Shown one piece after another: positions 33,165-42,778 of a stretch of DNA of 64,000 nt (position 1 is the stretch's first letter; every line of letters starts with the position of its first letter). This DNA is from Pseudomonas segetis (lineage in GTDB: Bacteria > Pseudomonadota > Gammaproteobacteria > Pseudomonadales > Pseudomonadaceae). The stretch lies in NCBI RefSeq assembly GCF_900188155.1, contig NZ_FZOG01000005.1:124001-188000 (forward strand), written 5' to 3'. The position numbers and the translations under genes are program-made. Below the pieces are notes generated by a model. It had not been told where the DNA came from and ran no database searches. It was given only the letters and a program-made list of their open reading frames with translations.

Positions 33165-34070
33165 CTATTGCCAATGCCAACTGCTTTGCGCCACGGCATC
33201 ATGGGCGTGCAAGCTTTCTGCGTGAATAACTTTGAGCTTGAAGCCGGTTATGTCCGGTTGTGTGCGCAGTGTCAGGTCAAGGCGCCGCGCGGCATCTTCA
33301 CAGAACATCAGGTTTTGCCCGTTGGCCAGGGCAAATGCCTGCTCATCCGCACGCTTGACAGCAGTTTGCACCGCTGTGCCCAGTGCTTGTTCGGCGCGAT
33401 CAATCACGCTTTGTATGGCAAAGTCGCGGGCTTGGCGATCCAGGCGCAGCTGAATCTGTGCAGTGCTGCGCTGGCTGTGGGGCGTGGCGATGATGCCGTC
33501 AGTGCTGCCTAGCCAGGCGTGGACCTGCTGATAATCGACTGGTGCTGAGTTGAAGTCGCGGGCAAAGCGTTGCTGAATCAATTGCCGTGCCAATGCTGCC
33601 GAGCAGGGGCAGGTGGATGAGTAGGCCAGTGTTACCCCGAGCTCAAGATGCAGTCCGTTGCTGTCGAGACCTGCATCAATGGTGATGGGGTAGGCTTTCC
33701 AGCCGGATAAATGGCTGGTCAGGGCCGGGCGCTGGAGCAGCAGATCCGTGCATATGCTCAGTGATGCACGCTGCGATAAGCCGGTGTGGCTTGCCAGGAA
33801 GTCGCTTAGTACCTCCTCTAGCAAGGATGGCGAAAGCGGTTGTTGGGCAATTTTTTGCAGGGCAAGGTACAGGCGCGACATATGGATGCCGCGCGCGGTT
33901 TGGTCATCCAGGCTGACGCCTGCATCCACCTTGCCGGTCGTGCTTTGCCCTTCGACACGCAAGGGCATATCGATATTACACATCCCGACCCAGTCCAGCG
34001 TTTGGCTGGCGGGGGCTGCTTGCGCTGCGATGTCGGACATTGTCTGGTGATAACGGGCTTGGCTGTTCAT
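33165..34070 (-). CDS. folE2: GTP cyclohydrolase FolE2 (type IB)
   Basis: A 301-residue enzyme that makes dihydroneopterin triphosphate for folate without strictly needing zinc. The family active-site region STCPCSAALARQ (catalytic Cys near residue 154) and PHSQRS motif are present. FolE2 paralogues replace zinc-dependent FolE during zinc shortage. It lies 55 bp downstream of dksA2, behind a Zur-type site, which supports that role. Confidence 0.93.
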   Translation of the reverse strand: MNSQARYHQTMSDIAAQAAPASQTLDWVGMCNIDMPLRVEGQSTTGKVDAGVSLDDQTARGIHMSRLYLALQKIAQQPLSPSLLEEVLSDFLASHTGLSQRASLSICTDLLLQRPALTSHLSGWKAYPITIDAGLDSNGLHLELGVTLAYSSTCPCSAALARQLIQQRFARDFNSAPVDYQQVHAWLGSTDGIIATPHSQRSTAQIQLRLDRQARDFAIQSVIDRAEQALGTAVQTAVKRADEQAFALANGQNLMFCEDAARRLDLTLRTQPDITGFKLKVIHAESLHAHDAVAQSSWHWQ

Positions 34071-34125
34071 TGGGCGCTCTGGAAGGTCAATTTTAAAAGC
34101 GGGGCGTTCACGGCCGGTCTGCTGA

Positions 34126-34572
34126 CTACGCCTTGCTCAGGTGTTTTTCTTTCTGTTCCTGGCGCTCCTTGGCTTCGATGCCGAGTGACGCCGTTGGGCG
34201 CAAGAGCAGGCGCTTGAGGCCGATAGGCTCGCCCGTTTCCCTGCACCAGCCATATTCATCGCGCGCCAGGCGGTGCAGGGCTTGGTCAATCTTGTCGAGC
34301 AGTTTGTTCTCGCGCTCAAGCAAGCTCAGTTGCCATTGACGCTGTTCTTCCGCGCTCCCGATATCCATTGGGTCGCTGTCGGACTGTTGTTCACTGAGCA
34401 CCTGCATTTGCTCTTCAATGCGCGCCTGCAATTCCAGGCGTTGACGCTTTAGCAGTGCATTGAAGAAGGCTTGCTGGGCTTGGTTCATATAGGCATCGGC
34501 TGGTTGCTTGAGCAGTTCTTCCTCGGTCAAGCAAGGTGGCGTGACATGTCCGTGGTCGTTTGGAGGGCTCAT
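34126..34572 (-). CDS. dksA2: Zinc-independent DksA paralogue DksA2
   Basis: A 148-residue RNA polymerase-binding protein with a coiled-coil (about residues 35-105) and a C-terminal globule. Ordinary DksA holds zinc with four Cys. P. aeruginosa DksA2 keeps two (pattern C-T-C-A). Here the pattern reads C-T-G-A: WCRET is followed by TASLGIEA, where Gly replaces the second Cys. That makes zinc binding at the site still less likely. It is the first gene of the operon with folE2 and is expected to replace DksA in zinc starvation. Confidence 0.9.
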   Translation of the reverse strand: MSPPNDHGHVTPPCLTEEELLKQPADAYMNQAQQAFFNALLKRQRLELQARIEEQMQVLSEQQSDSDPMDIGSAEEQRQWQLSLLERENKLLDKIDQALHRLARDEYGWCRETGEPIGLKRLLLRPTASLGIEAKERQEQKEKHLSKA

Positions 34573-34612
34573 TTATGTTCCGGTTGCGCTGTGGTTGCCA
34601 ATATTCGATTAA

Positions 34613-34633
34613 TGTTAAGTTATAACGTAACAA
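34613..34633 (-). promoter_or_regulatory. Zur box upstream of dksA2-folE2
   Basis: GTTATAACGTAAC at 34619-34631, with flanking A/T bases, matches the GTTATA...TAAC palindrome of Pseudomonas Zur sites. It lies about 45 bp before dksA2 and fits the known zinc-starvation role of both downstream genes. Confidence 0.65.
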
Positions 34634-34733
34634 AACAAAAGCCCAATAAACATTGGTCTTTGTTCTCTCGTGGTTTGGCTTGATCGGGTCGATTTCGCTG
34701 GGCAGAGATCGACCCGCCTGGTTAAACCAGGGT

Positions 34734-35471
34734 TCAGGGGCGTGTCGGGTTTAGATCCTTGAGGCTTTTAACGGCGACACCGGGGAAGTCGGTGATAATG
34801 CTGTCGACCCCGAAGTCTGCCAGTCGACGCATCAGTGCTGGCTCGTTCACTGTCCAGACGGACACATGCAAACCGGCTTTTTGTGCTTTGGCCAAACGCT
34901 CCGGGGTGCAGATCGTCCAGTTGAGGGCCAGGTATTCGCATTCATAATGTTGCGCAACCTTGATCGGGTCGAGCCATGAGTACTCCGCAACCAGGCCGCG
35001 CGATAACTGTGGGGTCAGGCGTTTGAGTGCGCTGAGCACTTCCCGCGAGCTTGAGGTAACAGTGACTTTATCGCTGAGGCCATGGTGTTCGGCAAGTTCG
35101 GCGATGGCTTCGACCGTGCGTGCGGCGCGGACTTTCGAGGCGCTTTTGACTTCAAGCTGCCAGTGCTCGAATGCGCAGTGCTCGAACAATTCACCCAGGC
35201 GGGGAATTGGACAGCTCTTGACCCAGCCAGGGCCACCTTTGCGTGCATCGTAAGTGACCAGTTCGTGGGCGTCGTGCTCAACCACCTTGCCTCGCCGGCC
35301 GGTGGTGCGCTTGAGGGTCGGGTCGTGGATGACCATCAACTCGCCGTCACGCGACAGGTGCAAATCCAGCTCGCAACGATTGACGCCATGCTCAAGGCAT
35401 TGCTGAAAGCTGGCCAGGGTGTTTTCAGGGGCTTCGCCTTTTGCGCCACGGTGTCCATAGATCAGCGTCAC
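34734..35471 (-). CDS. Glycerophosphodiester phosphodiesterase, cytosolic type
   Basis: A 245-residue GDPD-family TIM barrel that hydrolyses glycerophosphodiesters to glycerol-3-phosphate and an alcohol. Signature residues are GHRG near the N-terminus, ENTLASF, ELDLHLSRDGELMVIHD and, later, WTVNEPALMRRL. There is no signal peptide, so it resembles UgpQ rather than periplasmic GlpQ. It starts at GTG with AAGGAG upstream. It begins the PA2990-like conserved block. Confidence 0.92.
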   Translation of the reverse strand: MTLIYGHRGAKGEAPENTLASFQQCLEHGVNRCELDLHLSRDGELMVIHDPTLKRTTGRRGKVVEHDAHELVTYDARKGGPGWVKSCPIPRLGELFEHCAFEHWQLEVKSASKVRAARTVEAIAELAEHHGLSDKVTVTSSSREVLSALKRLTPQLSRGLVAEYSWLDPIKVAQHYECEYLALNWTICTPERLAKAQKAGLHVSVWTVNEPALMRRLADFGVDSIITDFPGVAVKSLKDLNPTRP

Positions 35472-35558
35472 AATTGCTCCTTGGGTTTGGGCTGATCACG
35501 GCGTCAGCGATGCTCTATTGATAAAGCCAGTTGCACGGCGGGTCAAGCGGGCAGTGCG

Positions 35559-35861
35559 CTACTTAGCGGGATGTACCGGCATGTGGCGCACGCTATCGAC
35601 GACGTGGTCATACTCAAAATACACGCTGAACTCGCGGTAGTCCCAGCGGGTGATCGGCGGTTGGCCCACTGGCTTGTGTTCTTCATCGGCCAGGCCAAAG
35701 CGATCAAGCACCGAGCTGCGCGACTCGCCGCGCCTGGGCAGTGACTGTACCTGGCTAGCGTCGCCTTGTTGGCCAATTGGAATGGTCAGGGTTTCAGCGT
35801 AGCTTCCGGTTATTGGCAGCATCAGGCTAAACGCCAGCAGAGTAGGCAGTAGACGTGGCAT
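35559..35861 (-). CDS. Small exported hypothetical protein
   Basis: A 100-residue protein with a clear signal peptide (residues 1-22, ending SYA) and a conserved-looking C-terminal half (PPITRWDYREFSVYFEYDHVVDSVRHM). I recognise it only as a conserved Pseudomonas protein of unknown function. It lies 23 bp downstream of the PilZ gene and is probably co-transcribed with it. Confidence 0.75.
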   Translation of the reverse strand: MPRLLPTLLAFSLMLPITGSYAETLTIPIGQQGDASQVQSLPRRGESRSSVLDRFGLADEEHKPVGQPPITRWDYREFSVYFEYDHVVDSVRHMPVHPAK

Positions 35862-35884
35862 AGTCAGAATATCCTGGTCGATCG

Positions 35885-36466
35885 TCAGCTTGGGTCGGGT
35901 TGCTCAAGTGCCTGCCGGCGTTCCTGAGCCTGACGTTGAAGGATATGCCGAGCCAGCAATTGACGCTGTGCGTCGGTCAACGATTCGAACTCGGTGCCGA
36001 TTTCAAATTGACCCTCGTCAATGGCCTGGCAATGGATGACTTTGGCGCGCAGCAACAGCCCAAGCGCCTGCGGCATCAGCACCAATTTAATTGCAAGGTG
36101 TGTCCCTGCTTCAACCGCTTGTGGGTTGTTGAAGCTCACGCCTCCCTCGGAGATAGTCACCTTCTTGGGTGGGCCAATATCGCCCATCAGGCTTTGTGCC
36201 ACGGTTTGCCCGAGCAGGTCGATGCGCTTGTTGATCACCTTTAGATAGCTGGCTAGCGTGCGGTCGCGCTCGCTGATATGGCGCAGCAGGTGCTGCGATT
36301 CAAAGTCGAGAACATGCAACTCGCTGAGCAGGTTGAACAGCGGTGAGTTGTCATGCAACGCCTCGGCGGACTGCGCTTGAGTCTTTGAAAGGCAGCTAAA
36401 TTCCAGTGCCAAGGTATCTTCGATACGATAGTATTCACGGCGATCTTGATCATCTTGAGTCGACAT
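35885..36466 (-). CDS. PilZ-domain protein
   Basis: A 193-residue protein. The N-terminal RREYYRIED supplies the RxxxR arginines of PilZ c-di-GMP sites; the second motif reads TISEGGVSF, so the usual Asp or Asn before S-x-x-G is replaced by Thr and binding may be weakened. A helical region (residues 30-95) is inserted between the two motifs, as in YcgR-like proteins. It is divergent from lolC with 96 bp between them. Confidence 0.82.
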   Translation of the reverse strand: MSTQDDQDRREYYRIEDTLALEFSCLSKTQAQSAEALHDNSPLFNLLSELHVLDFESQHLLRHISERDRTLASYLKVINKRIDLLGQTVAQSLMGDIGPPKKVTISEGGVSFNNPQAVEAGTHLAIKLVLMPQALGLLLRAKVIHCQAIDEGQFEIGTEFESLTDAQRQLLARHILQRQAQERRQALEQPDPS

Positions 36467-36562
36467 GGCGAACCTGAAGCAGCAGTGGTTGTCTGAGTGT
36501 AAGGCTGCTGACCCGACCTCGCCACATGGACGTTTCTCTTTTCTTCGAACAAGCCCTCAAAA

Positions 36563-37813
36563 ATGTTCAAACCCCTGTTCGTATTTATCGGTACGCGATA
36601 CACCCGCGCCAAGCGTCGCAATCATTTCGTTTCGTTTATTTCCCTGACGTCCATGATCGGGCTGGCACTGGGTGTGCTGGTGATGATCGTGGTGTTGTCG
36701 GTCATGAACGGCTTTGACCATGAGATGCGTTCGCGCGTGCTGGGCATGGTGCCCCACGCCACAATTGAAAGCCCGACGCCTATCGATGATTGGCGCAGCC
36801 TGGCTGGCAAGGCCGAGAACAACCCGCAAGTCCTGGCGGTTGCTCCCTTTAGCCAGATGCAGGGGCTGCTGACCCATGACGGCAAGGTGCAAAAGGTGCT
36901 GATCAACGCTGTCGACCCAAAAGAGGAAGCCAAGGTCTCGATCATTGGCAACTTCTTCAAGCAAGGCAGCTTGCAGGCCCTGGCACCGGGCGAGTTTGGC
37001 ATTGTCATTGGTGACAACGCAGCGAAAAAGCTCGGCGTCGGCATTGGCCAGAAAATTACCTTTGTCTCACCTGAAATGACGGTGACGCCTGCCGGGATGT
37101 TCCCGCGGCTCAAGCGTTTTACCGTGGTCGGCATCTTTCATGTCGGTGCCGGTGAGATAGATGGTTACGTGGCCATGACCCATATCGAGGATTTGGCCCG
37201 CCTGCAGCGCTGGAAACCAGGGCAGGTGCAGGGTATTCGCCTGAAGTTTGCGGATCTGTTCCAGGCGCCGCGTACGGCCTGGCAGATATCGCAAAGCCTG
37301 GGAGACGGCGAGTACTACGCTCGCGACTGGACCCGTACCCACGGCAACCTGTACCAGGCCATACGCATGGAAAAAGCCATGATCGGCCTGTTGCTGCTGC
37401 TGATTGTGGCGGTGGCCGCCTTCAATATCATTTCGACCCTGGTCATGGTGGTCAACGATAAGAAAGGTGATATCGCCATTCTGCGAACACTCGGCGCCAC
37501 GCCGGGGCAGATCATGCGCATATTTATGGTGCAGGGCACTGTGATTGGCGTATTCGGCACCGCTATTGGCGCTGTGCTCGGTATCTTTGCCGCACTGAAT
37601 GTCAGTGCGGCAATCGCTGGCCTTGAGCATTTGCTGGGCATCAAGTTTCTTAATGCCGATGTCTATTTCATCGATTATCTGCCGTCGCAGTTGTTGCCAG
37701 CAGACGTGGTGCAAGTCTGTGCTGCGGCGTTGGTGTTGAGTTTCCTCGCCACTTTGTACCCGGCCTGGCGTGCCGCACGCACCCAGCCTGCAGAGGCGTT
37801 GCGTTATGAGTAA
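36563..37813 (+). CDS. lolC: Lipoprotein-releasing ABC transporter permease LolC
   Basis: A 416-residue inner-membrane permease that, with LolD and LolE, extracts lipoproteins from the inner membrane and hands them to LolA. It has the MacB/FtsX-like layout: one helix (residues 25-50), a large periplasmic domain, and three C-terminal helices (about 270-300, 315-350, 375-405). Its N-terminus ([21 protein letters not shown]) is almost identical to that of LolE. It overlaps or abuts lolD. Confidence 0.93.
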   Translation: MFKPLFVFIGTRYTRAKRRNHFVSFISLTSMIGLALGVLVMIVVLSVMNGFDHEMRSRVLGMVPHATIESPTPIDDWRSLAGKAENNPQVLAVAPFSQMQGLLTHDGKVQKVLINAVDPKEEAKVSIIGNFFKQGSLQALAPGEFGIVIGDNAAKKLGVGIGQKITFVSPEMTVTPAGMFPRLKRFTVVGIFHVGAGEIDGYVAMTHIEDLARLQRWKPGQVQGIRLKFADLFQAPRTAWQISQSLGDGEYYARDWTRTHGNLYQAIRMEKAMIGLLLLLIVAVAAFNIISTLVMVVNDKKGDIAILRTLGATPGQIMRIFMVQGTVIGVFGTAIGAVLGIFAALNVSAAIAGLEHLLGIKFLNADVYFIDYLPSQLLPADVVQVCAAALVLSFLATLYPAWRAARTQPAEALRYE

Positions 37814-37835
37814 TCAGATTAAAGGTGAGCACGTG

Positions 37836-38519
37836 ATGCAGGATCAGGCTGTTCTAAGTTGCCGCAACCTCAGCAAAAGTTACGATGAAGGCCCGCAATC
37901 GGTTGTGGTGCTCGATGACTTGCAGCTTGAGTTGTTTCCCGGTGAGCGCGTCGCCATCGTCGGCAGTTCCGGTTCGGGTAAAAGTACCTTGCTCAATATG
38001 CTTGGCGGTCTTGATACGCCAAGCGCTGGCAGCGTCTGGCTGGCGGGTGAGGAACTGTCTGCGCTGAATGAAAAGCAGCGGGGCCTGTTGCGCAATCGTT
38101 CGCTGGGCTTTGTTTATCAGTTCCATCATTTGTTACCAGAGTTCACCGCGCTGGAGAACGTCTGCATGCCGCTGCTGATTGGCCGCACATCAATCAGCGA
38201 GGCGCGTAGCCGCGCCACGGAGTTGCTGACCCGTGTCGGGCTGGGGCATCGCCTGTCGCACAAGCCAGCCGAATTGTCCGGTGGTGAGCGCCAGCGAGTG
38301 GCAATTGCCCGCGCGCTGGTCAATCGTCCGGGGTTGGTATTGCTTGATGAACCAACCGGTAACCTTGATCACCACACCGCAGAAGGTATCCAGGAACTGA
38401 TGCGCGAACTCAGCAGTTCTTCGCAAACCGCATTTTTGGTGGTGACTCACGATCTGGAACTGGCCCAGCAGATGGATCGCATCCTGCGCCTCGAAGACGG
38501 CAAGTTGGTGGCTAACTGA
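37836..38519 (+). CDS. lolD: Lipoprotein-releasing ABC transporter ATPase LolD
   Basis: A 227-residue ATPase with Walker [10 protein letters not shown], signature LSGGERQR and Walker [11 protein letters not shown] chose ATG 37836, after AAAGGTGA, because it gives the family length and the usual QAVLSCRNL start. ATG 37806, overlapping lolC, is possible. Its stop overlaps the lolE ATG by one base. Confidence 0.94.
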   Translation: MQDQAVLSCRNLSKSYDEGPQSVVVLDDLQLELFPGERVAIVGSSGSGKSTLLNMLGGLDTPSAGSVWLAGEELSALNEKQRGLLRNRSLGFVYQFHHLLPEFTALENVCMPLLIGRTSISEARSRATELLTRVGLGHRLSHKPAELSGGERQRVAIARALVNRPGLVLLDEPTGNLDHHTAEGIQELMRELSSSSQTAFLVVTHDLELAQQMDRILRLEDGKLVAN

Positions 38520-39763
38520 TGTTTCGCCCGCTGAGTATCTTTATCGGTGCCCGCTACACGCGGGCCAAGCGCCGCAACCATTTTATTTCGTTTATCTCGC
38601 TGACCTCGATGATTGGCCTGGCGCTTGGCGTACTGGCCATGATTGTAGTGCTGTCGGTGATGAACGGCTTTCAAAAAGAGATGAGCTCGCGGATTCTCGG
38701 CATGGTGCCGCACGCCAGTATCTCGGCGGTCACACCGCTGGATGACTGGAAAACCGTGGCTGATGCTGCACAAAAGAATCCTGAAGTCATTGCCGCCGTA
38801 CCCTTCGCGGAGCTGGAAGGGATGCTGTCCTTCCGTGGCGCCATGCAACCCATTCAGTTGCAGGGAATTGACCCGCAGCTTGAACCCAAGGTGTCGATCA
38901 TCGGCGATCATATGGTCAAGGGCCGCCTGGCGGACCTGAAGCCGGGTGAGTACGGCGTGGTCATTGGTGAGATTACCGCTCGCCGTTTCCGCTTGAATAT
39001 CGGTGACAAGCTGGCCTTGATCGTGCCCGAGGTCAGTTCTGTGCCGGGCGGCATCACCCCGCGCATGAAGCGCCTGAATGTGGTGGGCATCTTTAAAGTA
39101 GGCGCTGAGCTGGACAGCTCGCTGGCACTGATTAACGTTGCCGATGCCGCAGACATTCAACGCTACAAGCCAGGGCAGGTACAAAGCGTGCGCCTGAAGG
39201 TCAAGGACCTCTATGCAGCGCCGCAGGTTTCGGCGCAGGTTGCAGCCAGCCTGGGCGCTGATTACCGCGCCAGTGACTGGACGCTGACCCAAGGCAGCCT
39301 GTTCAGCGCCATGAAGATGGAAAAGACCATGATTGGCTTGTTGTTGCTGCTGATCGTGGCCGTTGCCGCATTCAATATCATTGCCACATTGATCATGGTG
39401 GTTGCCGATAAGGGCGCGGATATCGCCATCTTGCGCACCATTGGCGCTACGCCTCGGCAGATCATGGGCATTTTCATTGTGCAGGGCACTGTGATTGGCA
39501 CGGTGGGCACCTTGATCGGCTGCGCGCTTGGCATTGTTGCCGCCTTGAATGTCAGCCAGTTGGTGGGCTGGATAGAGCGGGTCAGCGGCCAGCATGTATT
39601 CAGTTCCGATGTCTATTTCATCAGCAACCTGCCTTCGCAGCTGCAGCTGACCGATGTGCTGCTGATTTGTGCGGCAGCATTTGGCCTGAGCTTCCTGGCG
39701 ACGCTGTATCCATCCTGGCGAGCATCTCGCATTCAACCTGCCGAGGCCTTGCGCTACGAGTAG
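38519..39763 (+). CDS. lolE: Lipoprotein-releasing ABC transporter permease LolE
   Basis: A 414-residue paralogue of LolC with the same four-helix topology and periplasmic domain (INVADAADIQRYKPGQVQSV). It completes the lolCDE operon; the assignment of C and E follows gene order. It is followed 20 bp later by a strong bidirectional terminator. Confidence 0.93.
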   Translation: MFRPLSIFIGARYTRAKRRNHFISFISLTSMIGLALGVLAMIVVLSVMNGFQKEMSSRILGMVPHASISAVTPLDDWKTVADAAQKNPEVIAAVPFAELEGMLSFRGAMQPIQLQGIDPQLEPKVSIIGDHMVKGRLADLKPGEYGVVIGEITARRFRLNIGDKLALIVPEVSSVPGGITPRMKRLNVVGIFKVGAELDSSLALINVADAADIQRYKPGQVQSVRLKVKDLYAAPQVSAQVAASLGADYRASDWTLTQGSLFSAMKMEKTMIGLLLLLIVAVAAFNIIATLIMVVADKGADIAILRTIGATPRQIMGIFIVQGTVIGTVGTLIGCALGIVAALNVSQLVGWIERVSGQHVFSSDVYFISNLPSQLQLTDVLLICAAAFGLSFLATLYPSWRASRIQPAEALRYE

Positions 39764-39783
39764 GTTGGCGGCTTTGCAGGCAT

Positions 39784-39813
39784 AAAAAAGCCGCTCATTG
39801 GAGCGGCTTTTTT
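39784..39813. terminator. Bidirectional terminator between lolE and the DUF2062 gene
   Basis: A perfect 13 bp stem (AAAAAAGCCGCTC with GAGCGGCTTTTTT) around an ATTG loop, with T-runs in both directions. It serves the converging lolE and DUF2062 transcripts. Confidence 0.9.
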
Positions 39814-39816
39814 GTG

Positions 39817-40347
39817 TCAGTCCGACTGTTTGGCGCGACGACGTTCCTGGCGTTTACGCCAGCTGTGTCTGACCCACCAATGCCAGTAAGCGTTGGTGGC
39901 GAAATAACCGATAAGGGCCAGGATGGCGCCGAGGGTGAAGGAACCTAGAAACAGTGGTTGCCAGTGGGTTTGCAGCACCTGTCCAACCCAGGCGAGGGTG
40001 ACATGTTCCGGAATGTGCAGGGTCGGTGTGTCCGTTAGCCAGGCGCCGAATTTATAGCTGCAATAAAACACCGGCGGCATGGTCAGGGGGTTTGTCAGCC
40101 ACACCAGGCCAATGGAGATCGGCATGTTGGCGCGAGCGGGAATCGCAGTCAGTGCGGCCGCCAGCATCTGCATGGGCATTGGAATCATGGCCCAGAAAAG
40201 ACCAATGGCCATTGCCCGCGAGACTGAGTGGCGATTGAGGTGCCAGAGGTTGGGGTCATGCATGAGCGTCCCCAGAAAACGCAGGGATTTGTTGCCCTTG
40301 ATTCGATCTGGGTTAGGCATGTAGCGTTTGAATAAACGACGCGGCAT
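39817..40347 (-). CDS. DUF2062 membrane protein
   Basis: A 176-residue protein with a basic N-terminus (MPRRLFKRYMPNPDRIK), the DUF2062 motif region FWAMIPMPMQMLAAA, NPLTMPPVFYCSYKFG and a C-terminal hydrophobic helix ending in a basic tail. Its function is unknown; it is conserved at this place in Pseudomonas. ATG 40347 matches the family start rather than 40386. Confidence 0.85.
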   Translation of the reverse strand: MPRRLFKRYMPNPDRIKGNKSLRFLGTLMHDPNLWHLNRHSVSRAMAIGLFWAMIPMPMQMLAAALTAIPARANMPISIGLVWLTNPLTMPPVFYCSYKFGAWLTDTPTLHIPEHVTLAWVGQVLQTHWQPLFLGSFTLGAILALIGYFATNAYWHWWVRHSWRKRQERRRAKQSD

Positions 40348-40480
40348 GAAGGTTCTCTGGCAGGCTTGAGCGGCAATATTATGCACACATTCATCATGCG
40401 GTGCCGCCTCAGATTGTGAGACTGTCTGTTACACAACCGAACACAGCCGGATTTCACGGATGAAATCCTGAAGGCAGGCA

Positions 40481-42706
40481 ATGATGCTGACACAGATGAT
40501 AGCGCTGATTGCGGGTCTACTCACGTTAAGCTTTCTGCCGCATTTACCCGCGCCCTGGTTTTTGCTCCTGTGCCTGCTCATGGCGTTGCTGCTGGTTTGG
40601 CGTCAGCGATTGCCAGCGGCCTTGTTCCTGCTGGGTTTTGTCTGGGCTTGCGTGTGCGGGCAATGGGCGCTTGATGATCGGCTCAATCCGGAGTTGGACG
40701 GTCGAACCCTGTGGCTGCAGGGCAAGGTGGTTGGCTTGCCCGAGCAAGACGGCAAGGTTATCCGCTTCCAGTTGGCGGATGCGCACTCGCGACGGGCCGC
40801 GCTGCCAAAACTACTGCGCTTGTCCTGGTATGGCGGGCCGCCCCTTGCGGCAGGCGAGACCTGGCGACTTGCGGTGCGCCTGAAAAGACCCCATGCATTG
40901 GTCAACCCCCAGTCGTTCGACTATGAACTCTGGCTGCTCGCCCAGGGCATTGGCGGCACCGGCACCATCAAGGCGGGTGAACGCCTGAGCATTGGTAGCG
41001 GTATTGCAACCTGGCGCCAGCAGATTCGCCAGCGCATTCTAGCCACCCCGGCCCATGATCGCGAAGGTGCCTTGACAGCCTTGGTGCTGGGCGATGGCTC
41101 GGGGCTGAGTACCGATGACTGGCGTACGTTGCAGCATACCGGCACGATTCATTTAATGGTGATCTCTGGCCAGCACATCGGTCTGTTGGCTGGGTTGCTT
41201 TATGGCTTGGTTGCAGGGCTCGCACGCTTTGGTTACTGGCCAGCGGCATTGCCCTGGCTGCCCTGTGCATGCTTGTCCGGGTTTGCTGGCGCCATTGTCT
41301 ATGGCGCTTTGGCAGGCTTTGAAGTGCCGGTGCAGCGCGCCTGCGTGATGGTCGGCATGGTGCTGTTATGGCGCTGGCGTTTTCGTCACCTCGGCGTGTT
41401 GCTTCCGCTCCTGTCCGCGATGTTGGTTATCCTGCTTTGGCAGCCACTGGCAAGCCTGCAACCCGGGTTTTGGCTGTCATTTGGCGCTGCGGGCTTGCTT
41501 ATGCTGGTGTTTAATGGGCGCCTGGGCCGGTTGAGCGGCTGGCGTTCGCTGGGGCGCGCGCAATGGGCTATGACCCTCGGCTTATTGCCGCTGTTGCTGG
41601 GGTTGGGCTTGCCGGTCAGCATCAGTGGTCCACTGGTTAATTTATTCGCCGTGCCCTTGGTTGGACTGGTGATTGTGCCGCTGGCATTGCTGGGCACCTT
41701 GTTGTTGCCGCTGCCCTGGTTCGGCACGGCAGTGCTTGGGCTTGCTGGTGGCTTGCTTGAGTTGTTCTTTCGCGCGCTGGAGTCCATCGCCCTGTGGTTC
41801 CCGGCCTGGTTACCTGCCGGCTTACCGCTGTGGGCCTGGTTGTTGGTAGCCATTGCGCTGCTGCTGTTGTTGGCCCCACGAGGTATCCCCGGGCGTAGCC
41901 TGGCGTGGTTTTTAGTCTTGCCATTGTTCTTTACCAAGCCTTCGTTGCCACCTGAAGGGCGGGCGCGGGTGATCATGTTCGATGTCGGGCAAGGCACCTC
42001 TGTGCTGGTGCAAACCCGCGAGCATGCGCTGTTGTATGACGCAGGCGCACGCTCGCCTGGGTTTGATATCGGTGAGCGCGTGGTCCTGCCGTCTTTGCGA
42101 GCGCTGGGGTTGAGTGAGCTGGATATCATGCTGATAAGCCATGCGGACAACGATCACAGCGGTGGCGCCCTGGCGATTCATCAAGGCATGACCCTGGGAC
42201 AGGTCGTCAGCGGGCAACCTGCAGGCTTGCCCGAGGAGCTTGATGCCCAGCCGTGCACGGCTTCCACTTGGCAATGGAATCAGGTGCGTTTCAGCACTTG
42301 GCAATGGCTGGACGCTATTGAGTCCAATGCCTTGTCCTGTGTCCTGATGGTTGAGGCGGCTGGCGAGCGCTTGCTGTTAACCGGTGATATCGATGTCGAG
42401 GCCGAGCGGGCCTGGGTGCGCAGCTGGCATGATTGGCATGCGCAATGGCTTATGGCGCCCCATCACGGCAGCCGCAGTTCATCATCGCAATTGTTTATCG
42501 ATGCCGTTGCTCCGCACTCGGTATTGATAGCCCGGGGAAAACATAATGCCTATGGCCATCCGCACCCGGAAGTCGTGCGCCGCTATCAACAGTCAGGCGC
42601 CACCCTGTACGACAGCGTGGAGCAGGGGGCAGTGATTATTGAGCTGGGTTCTTTGCTGCCTGCGCAAGGAATGCGAAAAATACCGCGGTTCTGGCGAGAA
42701 AAATGA
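40481..42706 (+). CDS. comEC: ComEC/Rec2-family DNA internalisation protein
   Basis: A 741-residue inner-membrane channel protein for single-stranded DNA uptake. An N-terminal DUF4131 domain (to about 180) precedes the competence domain with HLMVISGQHIGLLAGLLYG and many helices (about 210-480). The C-terminal metallo-beta-lactamase-like domain starts near residue 490 (MFDVGQGTS) and includes HADNDHSGG and APHHGSRSS. The domain order is complete and undamaged. Confidence 0.93.
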   Translation: MMLTQMIALIAGLLTLSFLPHLPAPWFLLLCLLMALLLVWRQRLPAALFLLGFVWACVCGQWALDDRLNPELDGRTLWLQGKVVGLPEQDGKVIRFQLADAHSRRAALPKLLRLSWYGGPPLAAGETWRLAVRLKRPHALVNPQSFDYELWLLAQGIGGTGTIKAGERLSIGSGIATWRQQIRQRILATPAHDREGALTALVLGDGSGLSTDDWRTLQHTGTIHLMVISGQHIGLLAGLLYGLVAGLARFGYWPAALPWLPCACLSGFAGAIVYGALAGFEVPVQRACVMVGMVLLWRWRFRHLGVLLPLLSAMLVILLWQPLASLQPGFWLSFGAAGLLMLVFNGRLGRLSGWRSLGRAQWAMTLGLLPLLLGLGLPVSISGPLVNLFAVPLVGLVIVPLALLGTLLLPLPWFGTAVLGLAGGLLELFFRALESIALWFPAWLPAGLPLWAWLLVAIALLLLLAPRGIPGRSLAWFLVLPLFFTKPSLPPEGRARVIMFDVGQGTSVLVQTREHALLYDAGARSPGFDIGERVVLPSLRALGLSELDIMLISHADNDHSGGALAIHQGMTLGQVVSGQPAGLPEELDAQPCTASTWQWNQVRFSTWQWLDAIESNALSCVLMVEAAGERLLLTGDIDVEAERAWVRSWHDWHAQWLMAPHHGSRSSSSQLFIDAVAPHSVLIARGKHNAYGHPHPEVVRRYQQSGATLYDSVEQGAVIIELGSLLPAQGMRKIPRFWREK

Positions 42707-42778
42707 GAACAGCGACGGTCGGCGAGGTCACGGCCCTATGCTAGAGTGACGCCAATTTTGTTGAGGGGATACGCCACC

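Noticed and set aside
38447..39736. 429-codon minus-strand open frame over lolE
   Set aside because: Antisense shadow of lolE; its sequence is Gln/His-rich without domains, and a similar shadow lies over lolC.
42746..42778. Upstream GTG start for exbB
   Set aside because: It adds 11 residues not found in homologues and lacks a ribosome site, while GTG 42779 has GAGGGGA at the right distance.
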